Source: Desulfovibrio piger
GTDB taxonomy: Bacteria; Desulfobacterota; Desulfovibrionia; Desulfovibrionales; Desulfovibrionaceae
Length of the DNA: 64,000 bases
Assembly (NCBI RefSeq): GCF_900116045.1
Contig: NZ_LT630450.1
Coordinates: 779,501-843,500 of the forward strand
Direction: 5' to 3'
The notes beneath the pieces were generated by a model. It had not been told where the DNA came from. It made no database searches and saw nothing but the letters and a program-made list of their open reading frames with translations. Of the stretch, positions 14,318 to 23,281 are shown piece by piece. Positions within the stretch are counted from its first letter, which is position 1. Every line of letters starts with the position of its first letter. The position numbers and the translations under genes were made by a program.

Positions 14318-16453
14318 ATGTCCATGCTTCCCTCCACCACATCCCCTTCTCCTGCTCCGGCAGCGCGACCCGCCGTTGACCGCAACGTGCTGGGCGTCAC
14401 GCTTGGGCAGGAGCTGGGCGAGGCCCAGAAGGCCCGTACCCTGTACGAGCTGCGCTGGCTGGAAGACCTGCGCCAGTACAAGGGCGTTTATGCGCCGGAG
14501 ATCACCGCGGCGTTGAAGGGGAGCAAGCGTTCCCGTGTCTACTACCGGCTGACCACCAGTAAAATCAATACCATGGTGGCCCGTCTTATGGACCTGCTCT
14601 TCCCGCAGCGCACCAAGAACTGGAGCATCAACGCCACGCCTGACCCCATGCTGCCTCCAGACATCCTGGCTGCTGATATGGCTGATGACGTCAATGCCGG
14701 CATGGCGGCCATCCTGATGCCCCAGATGCAGCAGTTGCAGGCACGGCACATCATCCCGGACAACCTGGCCATGCAAAAGATGATGGCGGCCGCCTATGAG
14801 CAGGTCACGGCCCAGCTCAATACGCCGGAGAATGTCCAGCGCGTGGCCAGTGAGCGCGCGAAACGCATGGAGACCCTCATCGACGACCTGCTGAAGGAAT
14901 GTAATGCCAACGGGCAGCGGCGTCCATCCTGGGCACAGAACTGTCGCAGCGTGGTGCACGATGCCTGCCTGTACGGCATGGGCGTGCTCAAGGGGCCGCT
15001 GGTCGAAAAGGTCCAGACCAAACGCTATGTCTGTGCGCGAGACGAGGCGGGGCAGCTGTGCTGGTCCGAAGAAGTCTATGCCGAGGAACTGCGCCCCTAT
15101 CATGAGGCCGTGCCCATCTGGGATGTTTTCCCCGATCCCGATGCCCGTGATCCTTCGGAACTGCGCTACGTCTGGCAGTGTCACCTGATGACGGACAAGG
15201 ACGTGCTGGAGCTCAGGACGTTTCCCGGTTTCGACGGCTCGGCCATAGCGCGTTATCTGCGCGAGCACGAGGACGGGGACGCCACCCTGGAGACATGGGA
15301 AGCCAGCCTGCGCAACCTGGATAGCGAAAGTACCGGGACGGCCCCTCTCAAAAAGCGCTTCCGGGTCTGGGAACGCTGGGGATTTTTGAGCGGCAAGGAG
15401 CTGCGTGATGCCGGGGCCGACGTCCCGGAAGGAGATGATGCCAGGGTCTACAGCTCCAACGTCTGGATGATCGGTGACAACACCGTCATCAAGGCCATGG
15501 TCAACCCGCTCGAGGGCGTGGATATCCCGTACTACTGGTACCCGTATTCCCGCGATGATTCCACCTTCTGGCCGGAAGGCATCGCCTCCCTGCTCCGCTC
15601 GCCGCAGGCCGGTATCAATGCCGCCGTGCGCGCCATGCAGGATAATGCCGGTATGGCTTCCAGCCCCTTTCTCGCCTTCAACATGCAGGCCCTGTGCGCG
15701 GAAGACGCTGCCGACCTGCAGGGAGCCATGGCCCGGGGCATGCTGCGTTTTGACAAGGTCGGCGTGACCATGCCCCAAGCTTTCCAGGCGGTCAACGTGC
15801 CGTCCTGTATTTCCGAGAATCTGACCCAGCAGCAGTTCTGGGCCAACTGTGCCGACGAGATCAGCACGCCGCGCTTCAATGCCGGTGACGGCAACGTGAG
15901 CGGTGCGGGCAAAACGGCTACGGGCCTGTCCATGCTCATGGGCGCCAGCAACATCCTGCTCAAGGATCACATCAAGCTGTTCGACGATAACGTCATCAGC
16001 CCCTTCATCCGCGCCATGTACCGTTGGCTCATGCAGTGGTCGCCGCGTGAAGACTGCAAAGGCGACTTCGAGGTGGTGGCCAGCGGTTCGCAATCGCTCA
16101 TCGCCAAGGAAGTCAGGGCCCAGCAGATCCCCGGCATCATGCAGTGGCTCGGGATCCCCGCCTTCTCACCGCACATCAACGAACGCGGTCTGCTCGAAGT
16201 GGCCTTTGAACAGACCGACCTGCCTGTGGAGCGCATCCTCTACAGCAAGGAAGAAGCCCAGCGGAACCAGCAGGAAATGCAGGCTGCCACTGCCCAGGCC
16301 AACGTGCAGGCCCTGACGCAGGAATTGCAGAAGCAGGGGCTGCCGCCGGAAGAAATACAGCGCCAGATGATCATTCTGCTGGCCCAGCTTGGACCTCAGC
16401 AGACCGGTCATCAAGGCGCTCCAGGAGCAACCGCACAGGGGGTGGCGCCATGA
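14318..16453 (+). CDS. Portal protein
   Basis: A 711-residue protein; the size and the pattern fit podovirus portals. Characteristic segments: an N-terminal RQYKGVYAPEI region, the YYWYPYSRDDSTFWPEGI segment in the middle, a helical core with AGINAAVRAMQDNAGM, and a Q-rich C-terminal helix (about 645-690) resembling the portal barrel. Forms the dodecameric ring at the capsid vertex and docks the terminase. Located after the lysis cassette and before the scaffold and capsid genes. Confidence 0.85.
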   Translation: MSMLPSTTSPSPAPAARPAVDRNVLGVTLGQELGEAQKARTLYELRWLEDLRQYKGVYAPEITAALKGSKRSRVYYRLTTSKINTMVARLMDLLFPQRTKNWSINATPDPMLPPDILAADMADDVNAGMAAILMPQMQQLQARHIIPDNLAMQKMMAAAYEQVTAQLNTPENVQRVASERAKRMETLIDDLLKECNANGQRRPSWAQNCRSVVHDACLYGMGVLKGPLVEKVQTKRYVCARDEAGQLCWSEEVYAEELRPYHEAVPIWDVFPDPDARDPSELRYVWQCHLMTDKDVLELRTFPGFDGSAIARYLREHEDGDATLETWEASLRNLDSESTGTAPLKKRFRVWERWGFLSGKELRDAGADVPEGDDARVYSSNVWMIGDNTVIKAMVNPLEGVDIPYYWYPYSRDDSTFWPEGIASLLRSPQAGINAAVRAMQDNAGMASSPFLAFNMQALCAEDAADLQGAMARGMLRFDKVGVTMPQAFQAVNVPSCISENLTQQQFWANCADEISTPRFNAGDGNVSGAGKTATGLSMLMGASNILLKDHIKLFDDNVISPFIRAMYRWLMQWSPREDCKGDFEVVASGSQSLIAKEVRAQQIPGIMQWLGIPAFSPHINERGLLEVAFEQTDLPVERILYSKEEAQRNQQEMQAATAQANVQALTQELQKQGLPPEEIQRQMIILLAQLGPQQTGHQGAPGATAQGVAP

Positions 16454-16680
16454 GTGAAACGCCACAGACGACGCGGGATCTGATCCGGAAGTCTCTGCGA
16501 GACATCCGCCAAGCCGGGGCCGCCAGTGAATATGCCGTATGCACCCTCATGCAGGCAAAACTGAGTGAAGCGCGTGAGGAACTGGAATCCGTCACGGACA
16601 GCATTGCCATTTTTCGAGCGCAGGGACGAGCGCAAATGGCGCGTGAAATCCTCGATGCTCTCACCCGTAACCAACACTAA
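16450..16680 (+). CDS. Small helical protein between portal and scaffold
   Basis: A 76-residue mostly helical protein, ATG overlapping the portal stop (ATGA). Segments RDLIRKSLRDIRQAG and MQAKLSEAREELESVTDSI. No family recognised; conserved location suggests a small head-assembly factor. Confidence 0.65.
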   Translation: MSETPQTTRDLIRKSLRDIRQAGAASEYAVCTLMQAKLSEAREELESVTDSIAIFRAQGRAQMAREILDALTRNQH

Positions 16681-16695
16681 CCAAGGAGTTCCAGG

Positions 16696-17589
16696 ATGAG
16701 CCAGCAGCCCATGGAACAGCAGGACGCCACGGGAATCCCGGGCGAGGAAGATCATTTCGCCGAAGGGCTTGCGGCAGCCCTGAAGGACGATGAACAGCCG
16801 GAGGACAGCTCGCAGCACCCCGAAGATGCAGGGGGAAGTACCCATCATGAAGCGGCTCCACAAGGCGTTCCTGCCGGCATTGAAGCCCCTGAAGCGGCCC
16901 CGATGCCGCAGGAGCCCCCTGCTCCGTCCCCTGCCGGTACTCCCCAGCAGACAGCAGAGGAAAAGAAGGCAGAACCGGAGGCAGCGCCTGCACAGCCTGC
17001 TGCGGTCAAGCTGCCTGAAGAGCTGCAAGCCGAATACGAGCGTCTGCAGGAGATGGATCCCGAAGCAGCGAAGATGGCCCTGGAAGACAGCCCGGCAGGG
17101 CAAGCCGTGCGTCACAGGCTTGAGCAGTACGGTGCGGAGCTTGCCTATGACCATGCCAGCCTTGTGATGATGCGCCGCCAGCAAGACACCGAGCGTGAGA
17201 CCATGCGGCAGGAGCAGGCCCGACAGGCTGTCACGGCCCGGCAGCAGCACTTCCTGCAGGTCATGAAGCAGGATCACCCTGATTTCCATGCCCTGCTGAC
17301 CGGAGGAGACCAGGCGGCCCAGATGCGTTTCCGCAATGACGTCCTGCAGTGGATCCAGGCCAAGCCCTACGCGGAGGCCGCCCCGCTCATGGACATTTTC
17401 ACCAACAGCCAGGATCCGCAGGAAGTCGGCAGTCTCCTGGCCAAGTTCAAGAATGAGCGCAACGCCCGCAGGCCTGACCCCACGGGCGCCCTTGCGGTAC
17501 CGGGACGCGGCGGGACCGTAGCCCCGGCCGGCATCGGAGACAAGGACGACTTCGACGCCGGACTGTCCCTCTCCCTTTCGTCCAAGTGA
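16696..17589 (+). CDS. Scaffolding protein
   Basis: A 297-residue hydrophilic protein with an acidic, Pro/Glu/Ala-rich disordered N-terminal half (residues 1-105), a helical region (about 110-200), and a basic patch (KNERNARRPDP) before a short acidic tail. That layout plus position directly upstream of the capsid gene marks it as the internal scaffold, probably expelled or cleaved on maturation. Confidence 0.8.
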   Translation: MSQQPMEQQDATGIPGEEDHFAEGLAAALKDDEQPEDSSQHPEDAGGSTHHEAAPQGVPAGIEAPEAAPMPQEPPAPSPAGTPQQTAEEKKAEPEAAPAQPAAVKLPEELQAEYERLQEMDPEAAKMALEDSPAGQAVRHRLEQYGAELAYDHASLVMMRRQQDTERETMRQEQARQAVTARQQHFLQVMKQDHPDFHALLTGGDQAAQMRFRNDVLQWIQAKPYAEAAPLMDIFTNSQDPQEVGSLLAKFKNERNARRPDPTGALAVPGRGGTVAPAGIGDKDDFDAGLSLSLSSK

Positions 17590-17598
17590 GGATAACCT

Positions 17599-18633
17599 AT
17601 GCCGCCCATCACCGGTACCGGGGATATTTCCTACCGCACTGCGGGCTTCGTCTGCGGTGAGCTGCTCAAGCGTGCCCAGCCGCTTATCGTGCTGTCCCGC
17701 TTCGGCCAGCAGCAGCCCATCCCCAAGAATCACGGCAACGAGATCAAGTTCCGCGGCTATCTGCCCCTGGACAACATCCCCAAGGCCCTTGTGGAAGGCG
17801 TGACGCCAGCGGCTTCCAAACCCACTTTCCGCGACGTGGTGTCGCGTCTCCAGCAGTACGGCGACTACATCGAGATCACCGACGTGCTGTCGGACACCAT
17901 CGAAGACCCCATCTGGGTCGAGTTCTCCGACATCCTGGGAGAGCAGTCCGCCATCATGCTGGAACGAGTGGTGACCAACAAGCTGCTGGCCGGCACCAAC
18001 GTGTTTTTCTCCGGCAAGACGGGCGGCATCCAGGCAACTACCCGCGATGGCGTAAACGAGCCGCTGACCCTGACCTTGCAGCGCCGTGTGACACGCGCCC
18101 TCAAGCGGCAGGAAGCCCGCACCATCACCGATGTGGTGGCTGCCAGCGCCAACTTCTCCACCTTTTCCATTGCCCCATCCTATGTGGCTGTCTGCCACAC
18201 GGACGTGGAAGCCGACATCCGCAACATGCCCGGCTTTGTGCCCGTGGAAAAGTACGGCTCGTACAAGCCCATGGAAGGGGAAGTCGGCTCCGTTGAGAAC
18301 GTGCGCTATGTGACCACCAACCTCATGGAACCGTGGCTGGATGCCGGTGCTGCTCCCGCAGGCGGGATGGAAGTGGAAAGCAATGAAGGCGCCTGCGCCG
18401 ATGTCTACCCCATCCTCTACCTGGGCAAGAATGCCTTTGGTGTGACGCCCTTTGCCGCCCAGCGGGCCAGAGGGGCGGCCCCTGTGAATGTCATGGCGCT
18501 GAACCCCAATACCCCGCGTGGTGGTGACCCGCTGGGCCAGCGTGGCAGCCTGGGCTGGAAGGCCTACCGCACGGCCGAGATCCTTTACGACATGTGGATG
18601 GCCCGTGTGGAAGTGGCCGTCACCCGCCTGTAG
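17599..18633 (+). CDS. Major capsid protein, N4-gp56 family
   Basis: A 344-residue HK97-fold coat protein. GDISYRTAGFVCGELLKRAQP, GNEIKFRGYLPL, and YGDYIEITDVLSDT are typical of the N4-gp56 capsid family. There is no N-terminal delta domain, consistent with a separate scaffold gene upstream. Confidence 0.88.
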   Translation: MPPITGTGDISYRTAGFVCGELLKRAQPLIVLSRFGQQQPIPKNHGNEIKFRGYLPLDNIPKALVEGVTPAASKPTFRDVVSRLQQYGDYIEITDVLSDTIEDPIWVEFSDILGEQSAIMLERVVTNKLLAGTNVFFSGKTGGIQATTRDGVNEPLTLTLQRRVTRALKRQEARTITDVVAASANFSTFSIAPSYVAVCHTDVEADIRNMPGFVPVEKYGSYKPMEGEVGSVENVRYVTTNLMEPWLDAGAAPAGGMEVESNEGACADVYPILYLGKNAFGVTPFAAQRARGAAPVNVMALNPNTPRGGDPLGQRGSLGWKAYRTAEILYDMWMARVEVAVTRL

Positions 18634-18643
18634 GAGGGCGATC

Positions 18644-19135
18644 ATGGCTGAAAACAAGACTCAGGACCAAACCCCTTCCGATGATGTGCAGAAGCTGCGC
18701 ACCGAACTGGAGGCGGCCAGGGCAGAGACTGCGGAGGCCCGTCAGGCCCTGCAGAAAGCCGAGGAGGAACAGAAGGCCGCTGCGCAAGAAGTGAAGACGC
18801 TGCGCAAAACAGCCGCCATGCAGGCCGCCATGGAAGAAAAGCGGGCCATGCACCAGCTCAGGCAGCAGGAAAAGGTGCTGCTGACCATCAACAGCGAGCC
18901 CAACGATTCCACGCCGGTGATGGTCTCTGTGAACGGCTATGCCTACCGCATCAACCGTGATGAGCCTGTGCTGGTCCCCAGGGCCGTTGCCGAAGCGCTG
19001 AAGCTGGCCATCATGGAAGTACCGCAGGTGAAACGCGACCCCAACGGCCAGGAAAGGACCGTATTCCGCCATGTCAACCGCTTCTCGTTTTCTGTCGAGA
19101 CACCGACGGAGAACGACCAGGCGGAGGACGCCTAG
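18644..19135 (+). CDS. Coiled-coil phage head-associated protein
   Basis: A 163-residue protein from ATG 18644, with AGGAGGG upstream. Residues 15-85 are a charged coiled coil (QKLRTELEAARAETAEARQA and onward); residues 85-150 form a small globular part (VMVSVNGYAYRINRDEP, VPRAVAEALKLAIM). Lies between capsid and connector genes. Proteins of this kind are found next to N4-type capsids, possibly as a decoration or minor head protein. Confidence 0.65.
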   Translation: MAENKTQDQTPSDDVQKLRTELEAARAETAEARQALQKAEEEQKAAAQEVKTLRKTAAMQAAMEEKRAMHQLRQQEKVLLTINSEPNDSTPVMVSVNGYAYRINRDEPVLVPRAVAEALKLAIMEVPQVKRDPNGQERTVFRHVNRFSFSVETPTENDQAEDA

Positions 19136-19137
19136 CC

Positions 19138-19842
19138 ATGCTGCTGGCGGCTGACGTCCTCCGCCTGGTGTCGGGTGCGTTGCAGGACCTTGAGCCGGGC
19201 ATGGCCGCCCGCTGGCCATGGGAAGCCGAAGAGGGCCGCATCGGCCTGCTCGACTTTCTCAATGCCGCCCTGCGGGCTGTGGCCCTGCAACGCCCCGACT
19301 GCTGTGCCGTGACGGAGGTCATCCGCCTGGAGCCAGGCATGTTGCAGCATATCCCTTCTCGCAGGCGGCACGGCGCCAGCCGCGATGCCACGGGATTTTG
19401 CGGACTTGTGCGGAACATGGGCATGGACGGCGAACACCCCGGGGCATCCATCGTTTCCGCGCAGCCCGACGTGCTCATGGCCTGGGCCGACAGCGTGCGA
19501 CCTGACTGCCGGGTGGAGAACTTTGCTTACGACCGGACCAGCAACAGCCAGGTGTACTACGTGTGCCCGCCTGTCCCGGACGATGTCGATGTGTATGTGG
19601 AAGCCACCTACTACGCGGCGCCGACGGCTATCCAGACGCCGGACCAACCCCTGGGAGTGGCTGATGACTATGCCCAGGCCCTTGTGCACCACATGCTGGC
19701 CTCCGTTCTGTCCGGGGACAATGAAAGCAGCAATGCGACCAAGGCCAGCTACCACATGCAGCAGTTCAATGCCCTGCTGGGCGTCAAAACGCAGGTGGAC
19801 AGCGTCTGGCCCAAAGCCAAAAGCAGCGTGGGAGGAGCGTAA
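19138..19842 (+). CDS. Head-tail adaptor-like protein (DUF6682-like)
   Basis: A 234-residue protein. The N-terminal helix pair (LRLVSGALQDLEPGMAARWP, LLDFLNAALRAVA) and the DVYVEATYYAAPTAIQTPDQPLG segment with C-terminal helices (ALVHHMLASVLS) match the adaptor proteins that sit beneath the portal in short-tailed phages. I recall this family as DUF6682 without being able to check. Stop overlaps the start of the next gene. Confidence 0.65.
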   Translation: MLLAADVLRLVSGALQDLEPGMAARWPWEAEEGRIGLLDFLNAALRAVALQRPDCCAVTEVIRLEPGMLQHIPSRRRHGASRDATGFCGLVRNMGMDGEHPGASIVSAQPDVLMAWADSVRPDCRVENFAYDRTSNSQVYYVCPPVPDDVDVYVEATYYAAPTAIQTPDQPLGVADDYAQALVHHMLASVLSGDNESSNATKASYHMQQFNALLGVKTQVDSVWPKAKSSVGGA

Positions 19843-20378
19843 TGGTACGCATGGAATCTCTGGACATCCTCGTGCGCCAGGTCCTGCCGCAGGTGCTCCC
19901 CTGCCCGCGCGGCATGGTGCTGGATGCCCTGCAGGCTGTGGCCAAGCATTTCTGCGAGCAAGCCGCTGTCTGGCGAGAACGCCTGGAAGAAACAGGATTG
20001 CAGGGAGAAGCGGATATCCCGCTTTCACTGCCCACTGGCAGCCGGCTGGTCATGATTCTGGGCGTCTGGCTGGACGGCAACAGGCTGCTGCCGGACGACT
20101 ACCGGGCCGAAGGAAACAGCCTCTGCCTGCGGACGGTCCTGCCGCGGGAATGCAGTGTCGTGGTGGATGCGGCCCTGTGTCCGTCCCGCCTGTCAGAACG
20201 GTTGCCCGAACAGCTCATCGAAGCCTGGGGCGACGTACTTGCCTATGGTGCGCTGGCACGCCTCAAGGCCATGTCCGGCCAGAATGTCACCTGGACGGAT
20301 GCTGCCGGAGCTCAGGTGGCACTGGAACAATACAACGAAGGTGTGGCGCGGGCGCGTATCCGGGCCATGTCCCGGTAG
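19842..20378 (+). CDS. Phage neck/tail connector protein of unknown family
   Basis: A 178-residue protein beginning at an ATG that overlaps the adaptor stop. Contains helical MVLDALQAVAKHFCEQAAVW, a beta-rich centre (GSRLVMILGVWLDGNRL) and C-terminal helices (EAWGDVLAYGALARLKAM). Organisation resembles small connector proteins that follow the adaptor gene. No family recognised. Confidence 0.6.
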   Translation: MVRMESLDILVRQVLPQVLPCPRGMVLDALQAVAKHFCEQAAVWRERLEETGLQGEADIPLSLPTGSRLVMILGVWLDGNRLLPDDYRAEGNSLCLRTVLPRECSVVVDAALCPSRLSERLPEQLIEAWGDVLAYGALARLKAMSGQNVTWTDAAGAQVALEQYNEGVARARIRAMSR

Positions 20379-20387
20379 GAGATTGTC

Positions 20388-22202
20388 ATGAGCAACCTGC
20401 CTCTCGTCAACGTCACAGCACAGATCAACGACCAGCAGGGGCATGCCTGTGCCGGTGCCGTGGTCAGGATGCGGCTGTGCAGCCCTGACAAGTATCAGGG
20501 CCTTGTGGTCCCCCGTGAGGTCACGGGAACGACGGACAAGACCGGACGCTGTGTGCTGCGTGTTTTTCCCAATGCCCTTGGCTACGAAGGCAGCGTCTAT
20601 GACGTGCATATCAGCTTTCCTGCATCCGGGGCCGGTGTGTGCGGCAGCGTCCCCGCCACAGCTCCCATGCGGACCATCCGCGCCAAGGTCTTTGTGCCCA
20701 ATGCGGACTGCAACCTCATGGACATCATGGACCTGGCCCCGCGCGAGCCACTGCCGGCGGGATCCCTGCTGCCGGAGGAAGTGGCCGGTTATGCCGCGCA
20801 GGCGGCCGGCAGCGCTGAGGCGGCGCGGGATCAGGCCGAGGCTGCGGCATCGACCCTGGCACAGGTAACGGCCAGCGTGCAGCAGGCCGAGGCCGCCAAG
20901 ACGGCCGCACAGGCTGCGGAGGGCAACGCCAACGCACAGGCGGACAGGGCACAGGGCCTCGTGGACAGCGTGGAAGGCAGCATCAGCGACTTTGAGACCT
21001 CTGTGACGCAGCGGGTGGAAGAGACCGCCGGCCGCCTGGTGGCCGATGCCACGCGCTGCATCCGGGAACAGGAAGCTGTTGCCCTTGAGGCCATCGAGCA
21101 GCGCAGCGGAGAAGCCCTGGATGATATGAGCCGGGCCGTCAGTGATGCCCAGGGGTCAGCCATCGCCAGCATCACCAATGCCGGCCAGAACGCTGTCCAC
21201 GACATCACGGATGCCAGGGACAACGCCCTGGAAGAACTGCGCGAGATCGCTGCCGAATACGAGGATGATGTCCTCAACCTCGTGGAGCGGGCGGAAAGCG
21301 CAGCCAAGAAATCTTCCTGTTCTGCGGCTGCCGCGACGAATTCGGCTACCAAGGCCTGCCAGTGCGCCGAACGGGCCGAAAATGCCGCTCAGGGCCTCGA
21401 ACGCTACCGCGACGATGCCCTGGATGCCGCGCAGAAGGCAGAAACATCTGCTGCTTGTGCCAATGCCGACGCCCAGCGGGCCGAGGCTGCCGCAGATTCC
21501 GCACAAAAGAGCGCCGACCATGCCGCAGGTTCCGCCCTGGCTGCCCAGAAGGCAGCCCAGGCCGCTGATGCCAGTGCCGACGACGCCAATCTGGCAGCGG
21601 AACAGGCCCTTGCCGCACAGCAGGCGGCCGCCAGTGATTTGCAGGCTGTGAAAGCAGAGCGGGCAGACGTTGAAAAGATCGCCACCGATGTGGACCAGTC
21701 CATTCTGGATGTCGCCGTGGATCTGCTCACGCCGCAGGTGGTGACAGAAGCCGTGGAGCGTGCCACCGCCGAAGCGGAAGGACACGCCGCTGCGGCAGCG
21801 CAAAGCGCCGTACAGGCGAAGGACAGCGCCACGGAATCCGCACGGCAGGCCAACTATGCCAACGTTCGCGCCGACAGGGCGGAAAAAGCCAGCGACAGCG
21901 CGGAAGATGCCGCAGCCAGGGCGGAAGGCTTTGCCGGAAAACTGGAGGATTCCTACACCGTCCAGATGGCCGTGGCCGGACTTGCCGAGCAGTTCTATAC
22001 GCTCAGCGACCGTGTGACCAAACTTGAGCTGCGCCATGTGACGGAAGACCCCGACTGGATAGAGCCCGAACCGCAACTCCCGCCGGAAGGCGTGGAGATC
22101 GCGCCCGGTGTGACCGTGGCCCCTGTGACCCTGGTCGAACCCGGCGCAACGCCCCCCTCCAATGCGGCCCTGGTCGCCAAATTTGAAGAATACACGCCGT
22201 AG
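20388..22202 (+). CDS. Alanine-rich coiled-coil tail fibre protein
   Basis: A 604-residue protein. Residues 1-110 form a beta-sandwich-like head (VNVTAQINDQQGHACAGAVV, GTTDKTGRCVLRV) suited to attach to the virion; residues 130-530 are an extremely Ala-rich heptad-like coil (for example AAQAAEGNANAQADRAQGL); the C-terminal about 60 residues are Pro-rich. Trimeric fibre shaft by analogy with phage fibres. Low-complexity DNA makes the region prone to length change. Confidence 0.75.
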   Translation: MSNLPLVNVTAQINDQQGHACAGAVVRMRLCSPDKYQGLVVPREVTGTTDKTGRCVLRVFPNALGYEGSVYDVHISFPASGAGVCGSVPATAPMRTIRAKVFVPNADCNLMDIMDLAPREPLPAGSLLPEEVAGYAAQAAGSAEAARDQAEAAASTLAQVTASVQQAEAAKTAAQAAEGNANAQADRAQGLVDSVEGSISDFETSVTQRVEETAGRLVADATRCIREQEAVALEAIEQRSGEALDDMSRAVSDAQGSAIASITNAGQNAVHDITDARDNALEELREIAAEYEDDVLNLVERAESAAKKSSCSAAAATNSATKACQCAERAENAAQGLERYRDDALDAAQKAETSAACANADAQRAEAAADSAQKSADHAAGSALAAQKAAQAADASADDANLAAEQALAAQQAAASDLQAVKAERADVEKIATDVDQSILDVAVDLLTPQVVTEAVERATAEAEGHAAAAAQSAVQAKDSATESARQANYANVRADRAEKASDSAEDAAARAEGFAGKLEDSYTVQMAVAGLAEQFYTLSDRVTKLELRHVTEDPDWIEPEPQLPPEGVEIAPGVTVAPVTLVEPGATPPSNAALVAKFEEYTP

Positions 22203-22247
22203 CGGCTGTATCCCTATCCACCCCTAACCCAATACAGGAGACTACCC

Positions 22248-22892
22248 ATGGCTGAAACCACCAAGAAACTGTTCCGCTTCTTCGACGCCGAAGGCAACGC
22301 TGCGAGCATCCAGAGCGAGGACGTGTTCGACAAGACCTCCGGCAAGACCCTTGCCGAGTACCTGGCCGCTGCGCCCAGCACGGAAAGCATCCAGGGCCAG
22401 ATCGATACGGCCATCGAAGCGGTGAAAACCGGCGACATCGCTACCCTGCAGAGCAGCCTCTCCAGCCTTTCCACCACGGTCAACAACTTCCTGACCGGCG
22501 AGCCCGACGATGGCACCATCGACCGCCTGTCCGAGCTGGTCAATGCCATCAACGAGAACAAGGACAGCATCGACGCCCTGCTGGCCGATCATGTGAAGAA
22601 GAGCGAGATCGTCAATGACCTGACCACGGGCGGCGCGGACAAGGTGCTTTCCGCCGAGCAGGGCAAGGCCCTCAAGGCCCTGATCGACGCCCTGGAGGCG
22701 GCCAAACACAGCCATGCCAACAAGGACGTGCTGGATGCCATCAGCAAGGCCGAATCCGGCAACCTGGTCTTCAACGGCAAGGAGCTGACCGGTGAAACCG
22801 GCATCGCCTTCGGTAACAGCATCGAAAACGCCACTGCCTACACCGGCAAGCTGCGTGTGGTGGTGGAAGACTATACCGTGCCCGGCGTGTAG
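22248..22892 (+). CDS. Tail fibre-associated structural protein
   Basis: A 214-residue acidic protein with KLFRFFDAEGNAASIQSEDVF at the start and a helical middle (DRLSELVNAINENKDSIDAL, VLSAEQGKALKALIDALE) typical of phage fibre or baseplate-hub linker proteins. The motif VLSAEQGKALK is recurrent in fibre proteins. It lies between two fibre genes; likely a virion component. Confidence 0.6.
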   Translation: MAETTKKLFRFFDAEGNAASIQSEDVFDKTSGKTLAEYLAAAPSTESIQGQIDTAIEAVKTGDIATLQSSLSSLSTTVNNFLTGEPDDGTIDRLSELVNAINENKDSIDALLADHVKKSEIVNDLTTGGADKVLSAEQGKALKALIDALEAAKHSHANKDVLDAISKAESGNLVFNGKELTGETGIAFGNSIENATAYTGKLRVVVEDYTVPGV

Positions 22893-22911
22893 GCCTGACG
22901 CACGCAGCAAG

Positions 22912-22940
22912 GGGCAGGAGGAGCGGGAACTCCCCTGCCC
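22912..22940 (+). repeat. Inverted repeat between fibre genes
   Basis: GGGCAGG pairs with CCTGCCC, extendable with mismatches, in the 63-nt gap between two fibre genes. No T-run follows, so an RNA processing or attenuating hairpin rather than a full terminator. Confidence 0.4.
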
Positions 22941-22955
22941 TGTTATGGAGGCATC

Positions 22956-23279
22956 ATGCCGGAAAGCATGAAAATTTTGGCACAGTACATGTTCGTCACC
23001 CTGGAGAAGCCCCTTGCTGTTGGAGGAGTCACTATCCCGGCGGGGACAACTGTCATGCTGGCGCCACAAACCACGGCCCACAGTGTGCGCGTGCCGGGCG
23101 GGCAGAGCCTGCTGGAAGCGTGGCCCAGCCTGAGCAAGGAGGGGCACACGCATACGGACATGCAAGAACTGTTGTCCGGCTTCCAGGCGGAACAGATCAG
23201 TACGTCGGACAGACTGACCAAACTGGAACTGTGGGCGACTGAACACGGCTACGACGCGGCCAGTGCCGCGCAGGAGTAA
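22956..23279 (+). CDS. Small tail-fibre-region protein
   Basis: A 107-residue protein, ATG after GGAGGC. Beta-rich first half ([20 protein letters not shown]) and a KEGHTHTDM segment like the His-Thr-His motifs in fibre tips, followed by a helix ([12 protein letters not shown]). The helix echoes SDRVTKLELRH near the end of the alanine-rich fibre protein, suggesting the two proteins share an interaction helix. Function unknown. Confidence 0.55.
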   Translation: MPESMKILAQYMFVTLEKPLAVGGVTIPAGTTVMLAPQTTAHSVRVPGGQSLLEAWPSLSKEGHTHTDMQELLSGFQAEQISTSDRLTKLELWATEHGYDAASAAQE

Positions 23280-23281
23280 AC

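Noticed and set aside
13262..16093. A 943-codon minus-strand frame opposite the portal and lysis genes
   Set aside because: Antisense shadow of the portal gene; low-complexity composition and no ribosome binding site.
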